Below, in pieces: positions 24,223 to 30,593 of a stretch of DNA of 36,053 nt. Where the stretch lies: NCBI GenBank assembly GCA_015522475.1, contig WAMF01000001.1, positions 1 through 36,053 of the forward strand, read 5' to 3'. The stretch is from Microcaldota archaeon (GTDB taxonomy: Archaea > Micrarchaeota > Micrarchaeia > Anstonellales > J096). The position numbers were made by a program, and so were the translations under genes. The notes under the pieces are model-generated. The model did no database searches. It worked only from the letters and a program-made list of their open reading frames with translations, and was not told the DNA's origin. How positions within the stretch are numbered: the first letter of the stretch is position 1; every line of letters begins with the position of its first letter.

Positions 24223-25446
24223 GTGAAAAAACTTGTAATTGCAGTAGACATCGATGATGACCTCGGGAGAAAAGCAAAGACGAAGGGTCCGTTAATCGGC
24301 AGTAAGGACATTGTAGATGCCGCCACAAGGCTCGCATTAGCAGACCCTGAAGACCCGGATGCAAACGCCTTATTCAAAGCCGTAAAGTTGGCCAATGAGT
24401 TAAAGGGCAAAGGTGAAGACATGGAAGTTGTAGCACTCACAGGACATAAAAATCTTGGTGTAGAAGCCAGTTCAAGAGTAGCTGCGCAGCTCGACATGGT
24501 TCTACAAAAGGTTTCTGCAGATTCTGCTCTGCTTGTAACAGATGGGGCAGAAGATGAAACTGTTTTGCCTATATTAGAGAGCCGGCTGCGTTTAGATGGT
24601 GTGGACGTAGTCTATGTGAAGCAATCAAAGGAACTTGAGAAGACGTACTTCCTTATATTGGAAAAGCTGCGCGATCCCACGTATGCAAAAATTCTATTCG
24701 GCGTACCAGCAGTCCTTCTTATACTCATATCTCTCATGTACGTATTCAACATACCTTGGCCTTACGTCGGTATACTTATTGGTACGTATCTAATAATCAA
24801 GGGCTTTGGTATAGAGGAAAGGCTTTACAACTTCTTTTCCTTTTCGGCTGAGACAAACCCGCATGTTAAGATATTGCTCTCGCTCATATTGCTCCTCTTC
24901 ATTTTAGCAAGTATAGGTGTATCTTATCTTGGTTACATGGATAAAATAAATAGCGGGTACAGTTCATTCATGGCATACATCCATTCTTTAGATATATTGG
25001 TAAACTTTACAGCTATCCTCCTGCTCATTGTGCTGGGAATAAAGTTAATAGACAATTACACTAGAGGCAATCCATACAGGGTACTTACGACGACAAACTA
25101 TCTTATTACAACGTTAGCGTCGCTTGTTATTCTCAAAGTCACGTTTAAATGGATACTTAATGACACTCCACCTTACTTTTCATTCGCAGATACTGTTAAC
25201 ATAACTATTGTGACATTCATCATAAGTTACATACTATACAAGTATGTGAACAGCTTAAAGCGAAACCTGCTAGAATCCCTTAAGTTCAAAAACTACGAAG
25301 TGTATAATATTCACGGGGACTTTATAGGAGTAGTCAATAAAAGAGAAGGCAACACCCTATTCGTGAAAAATCAAATCGGAAAAACTGTCGAGCTACCTCT
25401 TGACAATATCATAGATGTAGAAAAAGAGAAGTTGGTCAGCTTATAG
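24223..25446 (+). CDS. DUF373 family membrane protein
   Basis: 407 residues from GTG 24223. Family members start close to a motif like MKKLVIAVDIDDDLGRKAKTKGP, and the TATA box is 26 nt upstream. Upstream in-frame ATGs (for example 24169) would run across rpoL. The N-terminal cytoplasmic domain (about 1-150) is acidic and contains DIDDDLGRK, DGAEDE and a predicted alternating alpha/beta pattern. From about 160 there are several membrane helices (six or so), then a C-terminal cytoplasmic domain (about 350-407) ending in a small beta-rich segment. DUF373 is widespread in archaea and has no established function that I can name. Divergent from rpoL. Confidence 0.88.
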   Translation: MKKLVIAVDIDDDLGRKAKTKGPLIGSKDIVDAATRLALADPEDPDANALFKAVKLANELKGKGEDMEVVALTGHKNLGVEASSRVAAQLDMVLQKVSADSALLVTDGAEDETVLPILESRLRLDGVDVVYVKQSKELEKTYFLILEKLRDPTYAKILFGVPAVLLILISLMYVFNIPWPYVGILIGTYLIIKGFGIEERLYNFFSFSAETNPHVKILLSLILLLFILASIGVSYLGYMDKINSGYSSFMAYIHSLDILVNFTAILLLIVLGIKLIDNYTRGNPYRVLTTTNYLITTLASLVILKVTFKWILNDTPPYFSFADTVNITIVTFIISYILYKYVNSLKRNLLESLKFKNYEVYNIHGDFIGVVNKREGNTLFVKNQIGKTVELPLDNIIDVEKEKLVSL

Positions 25447-25448
25447 AA

Positions 25449-25531
25449 GGACCTTCTTAGGAAGAAGCTCCACCAAGAAGAGCCTATAAACACTTAAAGT
25501 TTTTCGATGGAACCTTTTTAAAAAAGGTTCC
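25449..25531 (-). repeat. Double-hairpin tRNA-trailer element, copy C (after tRNA-Ala)
   Basis: 83 nt read on the minus strand, starting 2 nt after the tRNA-Ala discriminator. Hairpin 1 (25531-25509) has 11-bp arms starting GGAACCTTTTT with a 1-nt centre. The spacer includes TTTAAGTG and TTCTTGGT at the same places as copy A. Hairpin 2 (25471-25449) is GGAGCTTCTT...AAGAAGGTCC around CCT with one mismatched pair. CTTCTTCCTAAGAAG is identical in both copies. Differences in the arms are partly compensated (GAAAC/GTTTC against GGAACC/GGTTCC), which points to conserved RNA structure. The element ends two nt from the DUF373 stop codon. Confidence 0.75.
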
Positions 25532-25533
25532 AG

Positions 25534-25605
25534 TGGACCCTGGGGGATTTGAACCCCCGGCCTCCCGCGTGCGAGGCGGGCGCTCTACCACTGAGCTAAG
25601 GGCCC
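25534..25605 (-). tRNA. tRNA-Ala(CGC)
   Basis: Minus-strand cloverleaf. Acceptor GGGCCCT/AGGGTCC carries the G3:U70 wobble pair that identifies tRNA-Ala. D arm GCTC...GAGC, anticodon stem CCCGC/GCGGG with loop CTCGCAC and anticodon CGC, T arm GGGGGTTCAAATCCCCC. The discriminator is A at 25534. CCA is not encoded and there is no intron. CATTTAAATG upstream (25637-25646) is the likely TATA box. Confidence 0.97.
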
Positions 25606-25636
25606 AAACACTATAAAGACTGTTTGTGTTGGGAAA

Positions 25637-25646
25637 CATTTAAATG
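25637..25646 (-). promoter_or_regulatory. TATA-like box for tRNA-Ala
   Basis: The palindrome CATTTAAATG lies 32-41 nt before the tRNA 5' end, which would give a leader of about 10 nt. Confidence 0.45.
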
Positions 25647-25691
25647 ACTTCATATTACAGCGTAATTACTACTTCCGGTTTTCAACAGAGC

Positions 25692-25698
25692 TTTTAAA
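25692..25698 (+). promoter_or_regulatory. TATA-like box for the box C/D sRNA
   Basis: TTTTAAA is centred at 25695, about 24 nt before the predicted sRNA 5' end near 25718-25721. There is no ORF that it would otherwise serve. Confidence 0.55.
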
Positions 25699-25716
25699 CA
25701 TTTCTCTTCTGTCTTC

Positions 25717-25774
25717 TATACGTGATGATCACCGGATCTTCTGATAAGTGATGACGATCTTGAGTGCTGATATA
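25717..25774 (+). ncRNA. Box C/D sRNA, predicted to guide Cm34 and Um39 in tRNA-Leu(CAA)
   Basis: All four boxes match consensus: C GTGATGA (25722-25728), D' CTGA (25741-25744), C' GTGATGA (25748-25754), D CTGA (25767-25770). Each guide is 12 nt, the standard archaeal spacing, and D' to C' is 3 nt. The ends TATA and TATA can close a terminal stem. The D' guide (TCACCGGATCTT) pairs over 10 contiguous bases with AAGAUCCGGU of spliced tRNA-Leu(CAA), and the fifth base from D' faces U39. The D guide (CGATCTTGAGTG) pairs over 10 bases with ACUCAAGAUC, and the fifth base from D faces C34, the wobble base. In archaea L7Ae, Nop5 and fibrillarin load such RNAs for 2'-O-methylation. The targets are my prediction. 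Confidence 0.88.
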
Positions 25775-25777
25775 TAA
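25770..25777 (+). promoter_or_regulatory. TATA-like box for the MFS-like gene, overlapping the sRNA 3' end
   Basis: ATATATAA is centred near 25773, about 30 nt before the ATG at 25804. Its first bases include the last base of the sRNA D box and the terminal-stem TATA. The G-rich run just before the ATG may act as a ribosome binding site. Confidence 0.45.
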
Positions 25778-25803
25778 GAGAAGAGAGGAAGGGGGGCAAG
25801 GGC

Positions 25804-26973
25804 ATGAAACGCATACTCAACAAGATTATGTTTCTTCTTCACACAGATGCAGCTGAATACCAAGAGATCATTTTTCTTAGAACGCTCGCTCTTTCTTTAG
25901 TTGGTGTCTTTATTCCTCTGTACATATACTCTCATGGTGGCGGCCTCTTACTTATTGCACTCTTCACTTTAACATACGGTTTAACATCTATCCTAGCAGC
26001 ATATATCATTCCACCTATCTTAAAAGAGGATGGGACTGCCAGTGCCATGCTTGCATCGGTTATTCTATTTGTTATGGGACTTATGGTGTTAAATGAGTAC
26101 TCTATGGTAAACGTCCTAATCGCCGCTATATTTCTTAGAACCTCTGAGATGTTCTTCTGGGTGCCTATGCATGCACTATATCCTCATATGGTAAGGAAAG
26201 GTGGAAGTAAAAAATATTACAGTCTAGAGATGGCTGTTATACTTCTTACACCATTTTTGGGCCCATTGATAGGGGCGCTCATTATAGACATCTTCGGATA
26301 CTTTTCCCTCTTCCTCTTATCTGCGTTCGTATACTTATTGGCGATCTTTCCTTTGAAGGACATCTCAACACATCACCTCATAGAAGTGCACTATCCTCAT
26401 TCTCTTAAAACACCCTACTATCTAGAAGGATTCAGAGCCGCAGGACTTGCAGTATATTGGCCTCTTTTCTTATTTGCTTTTGTGCTCTTCCGTATAGATG
26501 AAGTCGCAGCAGTCAATTCTTTCATAGCTATAACAGGAGGGATAACTTCTCTATTAATAGCGCTGAAACTCAAAGACGGTCTAAGAAATCTAGCAGGAAA
26601 AATCGGTGCTTACCTCCATGCACTTTCAGTTATGCTTCGAAGTTTCTCCTTTCCTTTTAGCATCACTTCAATAATTTCTGGCTTAGCTGCTATATTTTAT
26701 GCATTCATGCAGCCTGTATATATGTCCATTTATTACGGCCACGTTGCAAAGGACAAAGAAGAAGTTTTAAGAAGAGAGGTAAGTATAGGCCTTGGATATG
26801 CCTCGACCGGCCTCATAGTGTTCCTTATGTGGGCCGCTGGGTTTATTAAGCCATCTGTAGCTACAGTCATATTCTTAAGCAGTTTCGCTTCTCTCTATGT
26901 AGCGGGTATGATAAAGGACAAAGAAGGGCAGAAAAGGAAAAAGGGAAGAGATAGGAAGAAAAGTGTGAAATAG
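25804..26973 (+). CDS. MFS-like multi-pass transporter
   Basis: 389 residues with roughly ten to eleven hydrophobic helices. The first half begins after a charged N-terminus (FLRTLALSLVGVFIPLYIYSHGG) and has a basic loop between helices 4 and 5 (YPHMVRKGGSKKYYS). A central cytoplasmic segment (about 190-215) separates the two halves, and the C-terminal tail is strongly basic (KDKEGQKRKKGRDRKKSVK). The pattern resembles the major facilitator superfamily but I see no substrate-specific motif. It could also be another polytopic family. It is monocistronic, between the sRNA and a convergent coiled-coil gene. Confidence 0.65.
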   Translation: MKRILNKIMFLLHTDAAEYQEIIFLRTLALSLVGVFIPLYIYSHGGGLLLIALFTLTYGLTSILAAYIIPPILKEDGTASAMLASVILFVMGLMVLNEYSMVNVLIAAIFLRTSEMFFWVPMHALYPHMVRKGGSKKYYSLEMAVILLTPFLGPLIGALIIDIFGYFSLFLLSAFVYLLAIFPLKDISTHHLIEVHYPHSLKTPYYLEGFRAAGLAVYWPLFLFAFVLFRIDEVAAVNSFIAITGGITSLLIALKLKDGLRNLAGKIGAYLHALSVMLRSFSFPFSITSIISGLAAIFYAFMQPVYMSIYYGHVAKDKEEVLRREVSIGLGYASTGLIVFLMWAAGFIKPSVATVIFLSSFASLYVAGMIKDKEGQKRKKGRDRKKSVK

Positions 26974-27039
26974 CTAACTGTGGAGAGATTGAGATGTTCA
27001 AGTTTAAGAGGTGTATATATAAAAGATAAAGAGAACGCC

Positions 27040-27237
27040 TCAGTCAACAGTCAAGCAGTTAATACTATGCTTGTTTTTTATTCCATTTCTGTCTGTTCTC
27101 TTCCTGTTCGTTCCCTGCTCCAGTTTGTTCCCTGTCCGCCACACCTTATCTGTCTCATACCCTCCTCCCTTATTTTTCTTTCTTGTCTTTCTCTTTCTTA
27201 CCTTGCTCTTTCCCACTCTCATCATTACTTCCTTCAT
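27040..27237 (-). CDS. Possible small basic protein, translationally coupled
   Basis: 65 residues (MKEVMMRVGKSKVRKRK...). The ATG overlaps the stop codon of the coiled-coil gene by one base (TAATG), an arrangement that allows translational coupling. The protein would be very Lys/Arg-rich, with no recognisable domain. The region is purine-rich on this strand, which tends to produce long open frames of Lys, Arg, Glu and Gly by chance, so this may not be a gene. Confidence 0.25.
   Translation of the reverse strand: MKEVMMRVGKSKVRKRKTRKKNKGGGYETDKVWRTGNKLEQGTNRKRTDRNGIKNKHSINCLTVD
27053..27079 (+). terminator. Small stem-loop with T-run downstream of the MFS-like gene
   Basis: AAGCA (27053-27057) and TGCTT (27068-27072) form a 5-bp stem with a 10-nt loop, followed by six T (27074-27079). 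It could end the transporter transcript. It also follows a strong TATA-like TATATATAAAAG (27013-27024) that has no convincing ORF behind it. From here to 27236 the plus strand is an unusually pure pyrimidine tract. Confidence 0.35.
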
Positions 27238-28952
27238 TACTTCTTCTTTCTTCGAACCTGAAGTAGCTGCTTGCTCTTTTTAAGCAATTCTTTAACCTTT
27301 TTCTTCCTTGCTGAGATCTCCTCTTCAATCTGTTCCTCTCTGCTTTCTAGTGATTCAAGCTCTTCATTCGTTTCTGCAGCCACCTCGTCCAAAGTAAGTA
27401 GATACTCATTCAATGCCTTCTCTTCTGCTTCTCTCAAAGCCTCAGAAACAGCCTTCCTGTAGCTTTCTATATCTTTAGTAGCAGAAGCAATAAGTTCTTT
27501 ATACTTCGAGAGGTTTGTCTCAATTTTTTCCTCCATATCTTTTAAGAGCTGGAGTTCATTTTTCTGTCTATTGAATAGCTCTTCTTTACTTTTGATGTAT
27601 TCGTGCATCACTTCTATTCTGTCTTCTATATTAGACTTCTCCTGCTGCAGCTTTTCCAAATGCTCTGTCTGCTTAGCCAGTGTATTAACCAACATCTCCA
27701 CTTTGTTGGAAACCTCGTCCATCTGCTTCTCAAGTAAGCTTTGTTCTTTAGATAAGCTGTGTAACATCTTTTCAGTATTCGTAATCTGACCTTCATATTT
27801 CTTTATGAGAGTGGCAGTCTCGTCGATGTCTTTCTTAAGGACAGCTTCTTTACGTCTTATTTGCTCTTTGGCAGCTTTTACTGCTTTTTCAGCTCTCTCC
27901 TGCACTTTCTGGGCCTCATTCAAAAGAGCAGAAAGTCTATCTTCCAGCTCTTTTACTGCAGAATAGGCTTTTCCTACATGTGGACCAAATTTCTTTAAGC
28001 TAAGTATGCGCTCCTCCACATCAAGAATGCCATCTATAATAGACGTAAGCTTAGCCTTGCTTTCAGCTAACACTTTATTCATTTTAACCTCTACAAGCAT
28101 CTTCTTCTCTTTTTCCAGCTCAGCTAACTCTTCTTGCAACGCTTCAATTTCTTGACTTGTCTTTCTAAGCTTTTCAAGTTGCTCTCTGCCTTCAGCTTCG
28201 AGCGCAGAGAGCTCTGCTTTAGAATGCCCTTCAGGACTCTTTAAGTTCTTTATTGGACTTGTATTTGAAGTCCTTACTCTGGCTGTCTGCTTCGCAAGAG
28301 GATTGGCTGATTTACCTTGCTTACTTGACCTTCTTACATTGGTTTTTACTTCAACTTCAGCTACTTTCTTCCTGCTAACCTTTTCTCCACTAGGCCCTTC
28401 ACCAAGCTCTTCACCAAGCTTCTTCTTCAACTTAGAAAGCTTTGACGAGAGTGTTGTTTCTTTTGATGATTCTTTAAGCTTCTTCTTGAGAGAACTCTCT
28501 TTCACGGGTTTTCTCTCTTCCAATTCGTGCTCAAGCACCTCTTCAGCGCTTTCTATGAGCTGCTCTTCAGTAGCTTTTGCAATAGCAGGTTCGAGTTTTT
28601 CTTCTTCCTTCTTATTAGCTTTCTCAACCTTGGCAAGTTCGACATTACTAGAAGAAGGTTTAGAAGACTTAGCCTCTGACGGCTGTATCTCTTTAGCTTC
28701 TTCTTTTGCCCCCTCTTTTACCTCTTCGGGTAGCTCACCTTCACCCAAAAGCCAAATAACGTACGTCTTCGTAAGCTTATATTCTAGTTTAACGTAGCCC
28801 TCTTGTTCAAGGACAGAAAGCCAGCTTTTCACAGCTATGGGGCTCAAATTAAGCTCCCTGCTCAGCTCTTCAACAGTCGTCTTGCCTTTAGAAGAGATTG
28901 CCCTTACTAAACGGTCTACATCTGTGCTTATTGCGACATCTTCTACTTTCAT
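27237..28952 (-). CDS. Winged-helix plus long coiled-coil protein, function unknown
   Basis: 571 residues. The N-terminal 70 or so residues form a winged helix (LVRAISSKGKTTVEELSRELNLSPIAVKSWLSVLEQEGYVKLEYKLTKTYVIWLL). A Lys/Glu/Ser-rich, probably disordered linker follows to about 240. Then long heptad-patterned coiled coil extends to about 560 (for example EIEALQEELAELEKEKKMLVEV and later EQIEEEISARKKKVKELLKK), ending in a basic tail. The winged helix suggests DNA or protein binding and the coiled coil dimerisation. I do not recognise a named family. It starts 2 nt after the stop of L10e, and its ribosome binding site (GAGGGG) lies within the last L10e codons, so it is co-expressed with a ribosomal protein. 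Confidence 0.85.
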   Translation of the reverse strand: MKVEDVAISTDVDRLVRAISSKGKTTVEELSRELNLSPIAVKSWLSVLEQEGYVKLEYKLTKTYVIWLLGEGELPEEVKEGAKEEAKEIQPSEAKSSKPSSSNVELAKVEKANKKEEEKLEPAIAKATEEQLIESAEEVLEHELEERKPVKESSLKKKLKESSKETTLSSKLSKLKKKLGEELGEGPSGEKVSRKKVAEVEVKTNVRRSSKQGKSANPLAKQTARVRTSNTSPIKNLKSPEGHSKAELSALEAEGREQLEKLRKTSQEIEALQEELAELEKEKKMLVEVKMNKVLAESKAKLTSIIDGILDVEERILSLKKFGPHVGKAYSAVKELEDRLSALLNEAQKVQERAEKAVKAAKEQIRRKEAVLKKDIDETATLIKKYEGQITNTEKMLHSLSKEQSLLEKQMDEVSNKVEMLVNTLAKQTEHLEKLQQEKSNIEDRIEVMHEYIKSKEELFNRQKNELQLLKDMEEKIETNLSKYKELIASATKDIESYRKAVSEALREAEEKALNEYLLTLDEVAAETNEELESLESREEQIEEEISARKKKVKELLKKSKQLLQVRRKKK

Positions 28953-28954
28953 AT

Positions 28955-29497
28955 CTAAGCCCCCTCTTCAGAGAACGAAATGGGAGCTTTAACAATCTTC
29001 CAACTCCCACTCAATTTCCTACTTGCCTTCCTCAAGGCAACTTCTACGTGCTGCCCAAATTGAGCATATGTCCTTACGGTGAAAATGGGCCTGCCTGCTT
29101 CGACAAGGGCAGCTCTGCCTGTAGGCTTACCAAAGGCTCTTCTCATACCTTTTTGTATACGGTCAGCTCCTGCGCCACTCACCATCTTATTCTCGCGTAT
29201 AATGTGATGAGGATAGGCGCGTATAAGCAAGAAGTATTTGCCAGACGTCGCTTTTTCCAGAACACGTGTGATGGCTATACGGGCGCTCTCTAAAGCGTTG
29301 TCCCTATGATAGAATGTGTTCTTGGCGACAAGGTGATATTCCACGTCGTAATCTGGAAGAGCCTTTCCACTTTGAAGGTGGTGAAGGTTCTTGTGGGGAT
29401 CTACCTTTATGTAGTTCTTCGTCATGTTTCGCCTACTCTTTCGAGTGTACGCAACCTTATCAGGATCTCTCATAGTTCTTGCGGGTCTCAAAGCCAT
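28955..29497 (-). CDS. rpl10e: Large-subunit ribosomal protein L10e (uL16)
   Basis: 180 residues, close to the usual archaeal length of about 170-175. Starts MALRPARTMRD and contains the family blocks YHLVAKNTFYHRDNALESARIAITRVLEK, YFLLIRAYPHHIIRENKMVSGAGADRIQKGMRRAFGKPTGRAA and ARRPIF-like EAGRPIFTVRTY. It sits near the central protuberance and the tRNA acceptor ends in the 50S subunit. GGTGA five nt before the ATG is the ribosome binding site, and CTATAAG near 29532-29538 is a candidate TATA box. It is the first gene of a two-gene operon with the winged-helix/coiled-coil protein. Confidence 0.97.
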   Translation of the reverse strand: MALRPARTMRDPDKVAYTRKSRRNMTKNYIKVDPHKNLHHLQSGKALPDYDVEYHLVAKNTFYHRDNALESARIAITRVLEKATSGKYFLLIRAYPHHIIRENKMVSGAGADRIQKGMRRAFGKPTGRAALVEAGRPIFTVRTYAQFGQHVEVALRKASRKLSGSWKIVKAPISFSEEGA

Positions 29498-29831
29498 AGT
29501 TTCACCTTTTTATTGGGTCTTTGATGTCCTCTTATAGGCAGGCAAAACGTTTTTAATATAATCCGCTGCCTTACGCTACTGTCTTATGTTATATCCACTT
29601 TATATACAAGCATTTTGGAAGCAAATGTTTTAAAAGGCTTGCTTTTTTATCCGCTTTTGGTCAGATAAGGACACAAAGTTGAGAATATAAACATAAGTTT
29701 AATGTGGGACAAGCGAGATAGATTTGATGGTCATAGTCATACATAGTCATAAAGTCTAGGCGATTACAATAAAGATTGTAAAGATTAAGGGGGCCAAAAG
29801 GTTGGACAGGATGTTGGACAGACAAGCGATG
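29498..29831. other. 334-nt intergenic region with short tandem repeats
   Basis: No convincing gene. The left end holds the L10e promoter and binding site. A hairpin AAGCAA/TTGCTT with T6 lies at about 29610-29647. AATATAAAC at 29684-29692 is a plus-strand TATA-like box with no ORF after it. Short direct repeats follow: CATAGTCATA twice in tandem (29732-29751), AAAGATT twice near 29771-29787, and GTTGGACAG twice (29801-29809 and 29813-29821). Confidence 0.5.
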
Positions 29832-30452
29832 TTAAGGATTACTGCCGCCTCCTGCAGCTCCGCCTCCACCCCCACTTCCGGCGCCTCCACCTGAACTTCC
29901 TCCACTGCCCGAGCCGCCGCTTCCGCTACTTCCTGTTCCTCCCAAAGAACTCGCAGCTATCTGGGCTACATCCGGCGGCCCTCTGATAACGACTTCCCAA
30001 AACTTGCCTTCTAGAGCCCACCGCATCTGCTCATTGTTCACATCCATTGTGCATTCTTCTTCGGCACTCTTACTGAACATGTCTGTTATAAGACTCCACC
30101 ATCCAACAAAAGAAATGGAATTGCTGCATATAGCAGTGTCGTTGAATATGAGGGCCACTTGCTTAACACAGTCGTTGTAATAAATTATATCAGCTCCAGC
30201 AAAGAGTTTCTGGGTGGCGCTGCCATACCAACCAGTAGGAAGCATGGCCTTACACTCGTTCATGGCAAGCGTCTTATTGTTGTTGAGAGCATAGTAGACT
30301 GCTTTGTCATAGTGGCACTTTCTTTGCAAGTCGCCACTGTATGCAGAGCAATTTTGAGAAAGCACACTGTTCGACGTGCGTATACACCCGGAGGCTAAAA
30401 GCTCGAGCACGAAGAAAAATGCCAAGATAAAAAAGGTAAGAAGGCGTTTCAT
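29832..30452 (-). CDS. Small cysteine-containing lipoprotein with Gly/Ser-rich tail
   Basis: 206 residues. A lipoprotein signal with lipobox LASG-C lies at about residues 19-23. The mature part to about 165 is a compact region with about eight cysteines (CSAYSGDLQRKCHYDKAVYYAL, NECKAML, NDCVKQVALIFNDTAICS, EECTMD), suggesting disulphides and a helical repeat pattern of alternating Cys and Ala/Leu. The last 40 or so residues are almost only Gly and Ser. No family recognised. ATATAAAG is centred 27 nt before the ATG, implying a leaderless mRNA. It is encoded near a second lipoprotein and ftsZ. Confidence 0.8.
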   Translation of the reverse strand: MKRLLTFFILAFFFVLELLASGCIRTSNSVLSQNCSAYSGDLQRKCHYDKAVYYALNNNKTLAMNECKAMLPTGWYGSATQKLFAGADIIYYNDCVKQVALIFNDTAICSNSISFVGWWSLITDMFSKSAEEECTMDVNNEQMRWALEGKFWEVVIRGPPDVAQIAASSLGGTGSSGSGGSGSGGSSGGGAGSGGGGGAAGGGSNP

Positions 30453-30474
30453 TTCCCTTTAACCCCTTATTCTG

Positions 30475-30482
30475 CTTTATAT
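30475..30482 (-). promoter_or_regulatory. TATA-like box for the Gly/Ser-tailed lipoprotein gene
   Basis: ATATAAAG on the minus strand is centred 27 nt before the ATG at 30452. Confidence 0.55.
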
Positions 30483-30593
30483 CCACGCAGATTTTACTTG
30501 CCCATGCTTACTCAAGCCCCGTTTGCTCCTCTAGTTTGCTGCCTGCTGACTTGCCACTTCAAACTGAGCAAACTGAGCTACGCCCATCTAAGC

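Noticed and set aside
28303-28797. 164-codon plus-strand frame opposite the coiled-coil gene
   Set aside because: Ser/Phe/Leu-rich translation that arises from the antisense of Lys/Glu-rich codons.
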